From the NCBI GenBank assembly GCA_964508975.1, contig CAZDVQ010000045.1, positions 1 to 36,786 of the forward strand: a stretch of DNA of 36,786 nt. The letters run 5' to 3'. The stretch is from CAZDVQ01 sp964508975. Lineage in GTDB: Bacteria > Bacteroidota > Bacteroidia > Chitinophagales > Saprospiraceae. The notes beneath the pieces were generated by a model. The model did no database searches and was not told the origin of the DNA. It worked only from the letters and a program-made list of their open reading frames with translations. Every line of letters starts with the position of its first letter. The first letter of the stretch is position 1. Positions 32,951 to 36,786 of the stretch are shown here, in pieces. The translations under genes and the position numbers were made by a program.

Positions 32951-34114
32951 ATGAAAAATATACGCAACATCGTCGTCACCGCCAAGCTACTCGATGCAGA
33001 GAATAAAACCATCGACGGTTTACCAGTGAGCCTTATGTTCCTAGATGTGACCTTGAACCGCTGGCTTCTGGTTGCCCGCTTGGAAAAAATTGCCCAAGGT
33101 ATAGTTAACTTTCAACTGAACCTATCCAAAGCGGTCTTGTCAAATACGGAGCTGAAAATCGTTGAATCCCTTGATCGTGCTGCTTTGCCTATATTTCGGC
33201 TAAACAACACCTTCGGTAAAGCGGAAGAATTAGAGGTGTTTACAACTAATTTTAGCCAAAGCATAAACAATACCCTTGGACGGCTAACCATTGATTTTGG
33301 AAACAACTGGATTTACCCCAAAACGGCCTTGGGCACATCGGAAGCAGGGAGTTCTCCTTTAACGGGTTTGCCCTTTTTCGCTGCAAGACTAAATACTGCG
33401 CAAACGACTAGCGCCACCATAGATACCGAAAAATTCGTGAGCAAAGAGACCTTCCAAGCTGAACTTGGTAAGGCAACTACCGAACTGCAAGGTAAAGTAG
33501 CCATACTTAACGAAACCCAAAAAGAACTCCAAAATACCCGCGTGCAAGTACAAGAACGCGAGGCTACAATTGCGGCGTACCAGACACAAATCGCAGCGCT
33601 GGAAAAAGAACTGGAGGGCAAAACGGTAAACCCTGACGATCCAACCGATAAAACAGCCGTGCCTTTGTCACAACAAACGGTACCTATTGCCAACATCGTC
33701 AATAACTTGATGACCGATGCGGCCGCCATCAATACCCAGAACATCAGCAATGGTTACAAAATCAGTAATCTTTCCTTGAATATCAAAGGCTTGTACACCA
33801 ACAACGATGGTAAAGAAGCCCTTACTTTCTTGACCCCTGAAGAAACCAAGGAGCTAACGGGTAATCCTTACAGCGAGATGCAACTCAACTTGGTAGAAAC
33901 ACCTGCTACAACCCCAGGCAGTATCGTGGTGCCGCGGCTACTTGGTCTCTCTGAGACCGCCGTCATCATGCTCCTCGAGAAACAAAATCTTAAACTCAAT
34001 CCGGTTTACCAACAAACTAGCGCGTACCCACGTGGACAAGCCTTTAAACAAGTACCTGGCCCCGGCGATATGTTTGAAACCCTGGATAGTGTTACCGTCA
34101 TCTTCGCAAAATAA
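32951..34114 (+). CDS. Island gene 9: coiled-coil protein with C-terminal PASTA domain
   Basis: Unrecognised 387-residue protein in four parts. Residues 1-125 look like a beta-sandwich (IRNIVVTAKLLDAENKTIDG, LPVSLMFLD), possibly transthyretin-like. Residues about 162-223 are a coiled coil (TETQ-type heptads, LNETQKELQNTRVQVQEREA). Residues about 236-315 read PIANIVNNLMTDAAAINTQN then SNLSLNIKGLY, a helix-then-strand layout like the island core but without its words. Residues about 323-387 are a PASTA domain (VPRLLGLSETAVIMLLEKQN, ending in DSVTVIFAK). PASTA domains normally bind muropeptides outside the cell in Ser/Thr kinases and penicillin-binding proteins, but this protein has no signal peptide and no kinase part. 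Confidence 0.8.
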   Translation: MKNIRNIVVTAKLLDAENKTIDGLPVSLMFLDVTLNRWLLVARLEKIAQGIVNFQLNLSKAVLSNTELKIVESLDRAALPIFRLNNTFGKAEELEVFTTNFSQSINNTLGRLTIDFGNNWIYPKTALGTSEAGSSPLTGLPFFAARLNTAQTTSATIDTEKFVSKETFQAELGKATTELQGKVAILNETQKELQNTRVQVQEREATIAAYQTQIAALEKELEGKTVNPDDPTDKTAVPLSQQTVPIANIVNNLMTDAAAINTQNISNGYKISNLSLNIKGLYTNNDGKEALTFLTPEETKELTGNPYSEMQLNLVETPATTPGSIVVPRLLGLSETAVIMLLEKQNLKLNPVYQQTSAYPRGQAFKQVPGPGDMFETLDSVTVIFAK

Positions 34115-34129
34115 AGCTAATACAAGCTC

Positions 34130-34786
34130 ATGGCAAATAATCCACTAGACTTCATGAAGGAGGCCCTCTCGGCTCCCCTGGGCGAGCTCATCGCCTCCAT
34201 AGGCCAAGGTGTTGGCGAGGCCCAAGCTGCCCTCGATCAAGGCTCCCTCGCACAGTACATGACCATTTACGATGCCGAGAACACCGACGAACTGGTTAAA
34301 CTCATGCGCGATATTGGCTACCAACCTACCTTCTATACCATCCCCGAGACCGAGGTGGAAGCTCAAGTATCGCTATCCTTGAGCATGGAAGAAAAAACAA
34401 GCTCCAACACAAGTACTGCCAACCCTTTCGAGCGCAGCAAGATGAAGGTGTACGCCATGCCCTCTAACGCGAGCACCAACAACCAGTACAATATTAACGT
34501 GAATGCGTTTGCCAAGCTCAAGTTCAAAATAGTGCCCATCCCCACGCCCGAGGCCATCGCCAACCTCCGGGTTGTTCCTAATGTTGTAGGACAATCACCC
34601 GAGCAAGCAGCAAATATCCTCGCGAGTATTGGACTAGCCTCCGTCGTTGTAAGCAGTATCGCCGTGGGTACTATCAGTAGCCAAAACCCCGCAGCTGGCA
34701 CTCGCGTTGATATCGGTAGTATCGTTGAGTTGACGATCCAGCCTTTGACCATTACTCGGGGTGGCAAAAAAATGTTGGAAACCTAG
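34130..34786 (+). CDS. Island gene 10: core paralog with C-terminal PASTA domain
   Basis: Unrecognised 218-residue family member. The helix block is APLGELIASIGQGVGEAQAA then LDQGSLAQY (15-43). The second block is IGYQPTFYTIPETEVEAQVS (62-81). The third is reduced to NVNAFAKLKFKIVPIPTPEA (123-142). A single PASTA domain follows at about 147-203: VVPNVVGQSPEQAANILASI, SQNPAAGTRVD and VELTI, all typical. It joins the island core to the PASTA domain of gene 9 and so links the two kinds of island protein. It ends in a short basic tail. It is the last gene of the series, and the right 113-bp repeat starts 70 nt after its stop. Confidence 0.83.
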   Translation: MANNPLDFMKEALSAPLGELIASIGQGVGEAQAALDQGSLAQYMTIYDAENTDELVKLMRDIGYQPTFYTIPETEVEAQVSLSLSMEEKTSSNTSTANPFERSKMKVYAMPSNASTNNQYNINVNAFAKLKFKIVPIPTPEAIANLRVVPNVVGQSPEQAANILASIGLASVVVSSIAVGTISSQNPAAGTRVDIGSIVELTIQPLTITRGGKKMLET

Positions 34787-34855
34787 AACATCTGGGCTAA
34801 AAATGGATGCAGTTAGCTAAAAGCTAAACTAGCGAAAACGTAAATTATCAAATGG

Positions 34856-34968
34856 ATTTGGGCGTTGCGGCCTGCGGCCGCCGCTGTCCTCCGGGGTTCG
34901 CTATTCGCTCCGTGCTACGCACCGCGGCTTGTGCCGCGCCCTCTGGCCAGCTAACGCGACGGCTGCAT
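34856..34968. repeat. Right flanking repeat of the island (GC-rich repeat copy 9)
   Basis: Direct copy of 24754-24866 with four substitutions in 113 bp (two adjacent in the gcttgtgcc word, one in ctctggcc, one in acggctgc). Same orientation as the left copy. Confidence 0.9.
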
Positions 34969-35164
34969 TTAGCCTCTGGTTATAATGGTTAATGATAAAT
35001 GGTTAAGGGTTAATGCAATGTAGGTGCGCACCTGCGTGTGCGCCCGATGAAAATTTCTAGCCAATATACAGGCATACCATATATATACACCACCTAACTA
35101 ACCCCTACCATTCTATAACCTAACCCCTAAATAAAAAATTAACATAAAATAAATTGGCAAAAAC

Positions 35165-35195
35165 TTGCATTTTCAAAATATATACACTATGTTTG
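35165..35195 (+). promoter_or_regulatory. Strong promoter candidate of the surface-protein gene
   Basis: TTG at 35165-35167, a 20-nt spacer, then TATGTTTG at 35188-35195. This is an exact match to the Bacteroidota pattern TTG...TAnnTTTG. It predicts a transcript start near 35202 and a leader of about 110 nt. Confidence 0.7.
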
Positions 35196-35245
35196 TGGTA
35201 TATCCCAAAATATATAACCTGCTGGGTTCAGGGAAAACCTAGCCG

Positions 35246-35283
35246 AAAGCTTGTCCTCCCAAATAAACAGGCTTTATTTTTTT
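35246..35283 (+). terminator. Terminator-like hairpin in the leader
   Basis: 9-bp stem with one G-U pair (35246-35254 with 35267-35275), a 12-nt loop and then a run of seven T at 35277-35283. It lies between the promoter and the start codon, so it may act as an attenuator. It could instead be coincidental in AT-rich sequence. Confidence 0.5.
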
Positions 35284-35311
35284 ATTGTTAAATGATTTAA
35301 ATTATTGGATT

Positions 35312-36786
35312 ATGAGAAATGCTTTTTTTAAACTAATCATCTTGTTCCCCCCTGTTTGTTATTGGGGGGGGTAAATGCACAGGGCTGTAATTGCCCAACC
35401 TGGGGTAATTTCGTGTCGATAAACGCTGACCCTGTCAACGGGACGCCCATATCGACGCTTTACGGCCAGCTGGCTACGCCGGCTCAAAGCCAGGTGACTC
35501 CCCAGAACTTGTGCATCAATGGTATCTTGATAATTGACGTTAACTACGATTTTTACAATTCAACTTTGTTCATGGGACCTCAATCGGAGATAAGGGTATC
35601 TGGGGGTAATGTCACGCTTAGTGTCAGGCAATCCAGCTTGATATCAAACCCCAACGCCAACAATACCACTTGCAAGGACATGTGGCGGGGCATCACGGTC
35701 CGCGGAAACGCCAACGTTAGGTTTGGAAACACACAGGTCAAGAGCGTAATCAAGGACGCGGTTGTAGGCATTGACTTCAGGAGCACCGGGATCGCCTCCA
35801 TGAGCTCCACGGTTTTCGAGAAGTGCTTGTTTGGTTTTTACGCCAACGGTATCAACCTGTCAAACTTGGCAGCACCGTTCTTCGAGCGCTGCGAGTTCAA
35901 CGGGGGCTACATGAAGAACAACAACCTGAATCCCTACCCGGTACCCCTTACCAACTATAATATCCAACTGGATGGTACACAACAGCAACAAAGCTTAAGC
36001 GATCGGTCCTGCGCGGGTATTTACCTCTATAATTGTTCCGGCACGGGTTTCATCGGCGTTGGGCCACAGGTTACACATTTCAGGAACTTGAACACCGGTA
36101 TCCAGGCCAGGATGTTCGATGGTACGTTAAATGTCAGGCAGTGCAAGTTCGAGACGATTGTCAACAACTTCAACGTGAACCACAACGACCCTGCCACTGG
36201 TAAGCCATATGGCTTGAGTTTCCCCTTGAGTATGTTTGAAACGAGGGGAGCTGCGATATATGTCTCGGGCAGGCCTGGTACTAATTTCCAGCCCGCCAGG
36301 CTGAATGTCGTTGGCTTGATCGACAACTCGCCCACGGTGAACGAGGCGTTTACCGGGATAGGGAGCGAGAGGGCATCGGTTACTTGCCGGAACACCATCA
36401 TGGAAAACGTGATCAGGGGTGTAAGGTTAGGCTGGGCCAACAGCCAGCCCGTTGTGCACAATATTGAGAACAACATTATCAACACCACGTCCCTGTTCCA
36501 GTACTTTAACCCTGCTTCCATGGTGAACCACTTGTTAAACACGTGGCCTAGCAATGCCATCGAACTCAGGAATACCAGGTCTGGGTCAACGGTGAACATC
36601 AAGGGTAACACCATAAACATGGGCTATGGCGCGTTGCAGGTGTCGAGAGGGATTGCCGTAACTAATGGTGACGCTGGTGCCAACATAAATTTGAAGGTTG
36701 GGGACAACACCATCGTGATGAACAACAACACCCAATTGCCCAACGTGGTCCAACGCTCGGAGGCCATATACCATACTGCTTACACG
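35312..36786 (+). CDS. Secreted beta-helix-like surface protein, 5' part, frame broken at a G8 tract
   Basis: From the ATG at 35312 the frame encodes a good signal peptide (MRNAFFKLIILFPPVCYWGG) and then stops at 35372, directly after eight G (35364-35371). One frame over, from 35371 to the window end, about 470 codons are open without any stop, beginning VNAQGCNCPTWGNF, which is the expected end of a signal peptide. Nine G (or six) would join the two into one exported protein. The body is rich in Asn, Gly, Val and Ile with repeated N-x-I/V words (VHNIENNIINTTSLFQYF, TVNIKGNTINMGYG, NLKVGDNTIVMNNN), typical of right-handed parallel beta-helix proteins. The 3' end is outside the window; a type IX sorting domain may be there. 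The gene is either phase-variable or affected by a homopolymer error. Confidence 0.8.
35347..35371 (+). repeat. C6 and G8 homopolymer runs in the signal-peptide region
   Basis: C-run at 35347-35352 and G-run at 35364-35371, separated by 11 nt and able to pair with each other. The G-run sits exactly where the reading frame breaks. Slippage by one base would switch the frame of the following gene. Confidence 0.85.

Larger units (their letters stand above)
34787..35311. other. Gene-free region right of the island
   Basis: Holds the right flanking repeat (34856-34968), a gtgcgcacctgcgtgtgcgc hairpin word (35024-35043) that also occurs in similar form near 6733-6750, AT-rich sequence, then a promoter and a terminator-like hairpin ahead of the surface-protein gene. 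No gene is supported. Confidence 0.6.

Noticed and set aside
25051..34786. Contractile injection system, gas-vesicle or encapsulin operon
   Set aside because: No sheath, baseplate, AAA ATPase, GvpA-like or capsid-like protein could be recognised among the ten genes.
35196..35290. Known riboswitch in the leader of the surface gene
   Set aside because: The leader shows none of the conserved words of the common riboswitch classes; only a terminator-like hairpin is supported.
36027..36620. 197-codon minus-strand frame in the last 2 kb
   Set aside because: Antisense to the continuous plus-strand beta-helix frame, which has a signal peptide and promoter.
35356..36786. Surface gene starting at an in-frame TTG (35356) without frameshift
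   Set aside because: It would lose the signal peptide, which is complete in the neighbouring frame and ends exactly at the G-run; slippage or a sequencing error explains it better.

Overview
The window comes from a member of the Bacteroidota. A full-length sprA (type IX secretion translocon, 2453 codons), a CPBP membrane protease, a SusC-free but lamin-tail/CotH surface gene, and repeated exact matches to the Bacteroidota -7 promoter element TAnnTTTG upstream of housekeeping genes all point there. The genus cannot be told from the sequence alone. No tRNA, rRNA, CRISPR array or transposase gene was seen.

Positions 1-24740 are a chromosomal backbone. It carries odhB (E2 of 2-oxoglutarate dehydrogenase), a small unrecognised protein, a GHMP (mevalonate-type) kinase, a CotH-kinase surface protein, a CBS-domain protein, a YyaL/DUF255 thioredoxin-fold protein, murB, a CPBP protease, sprA, ruvA, maf, a four-helix-bundle protein and sbcC. 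The spaces between these genes hold a dispersed family of GC-rich modular palindromic repeats (nine copies recognised), an approximately 324-bp MITE-like inverted repeat at 6752-7075, and several hairpin terminators.

Positions 25051-34786 are the unusual part: ten co-directional, tightly spaced genes, none with a visible signal peptide and none that I can assign to a known pathway. At least four, and probably six, share a paralogous core: an amphipathic helix with an AEAQxxLD-like motif, an LGFxPTFYxF block, and a C-terminal block resembling YSQKFxYxAEGSSLxRTKLVxxPxP. To this core are added an OmpA-like domain (gene 3), a VPP-repeat tail (gene 4), variable inserts (genes 3 and 5) and a PASTA domain (gene 10). 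The companions are a protein built of L7/L12- or ClpS-like repeats, a helical TPR-like protein, a very basic coiled-coil protein and a coiled-coil/PASTA protein. I infer a multi-subunit cytoplasmic assembly made from diversified paralogs. The island lies between two 113-bp direct repeats that match at 109 positions (24754-24866 and 34856-34968).

Positions 34787-36786 hold a second GC-rich repeat, a strong promoter candidate followed by a terminator-like hairpin, and the start of a large surface protein that runs off the window. Its signal peptide and its body are in different frames, separated by a run of eight G residues. Nine (or six) G would restore the frame, so this is either phase variation or a homopolymer sequencing error.
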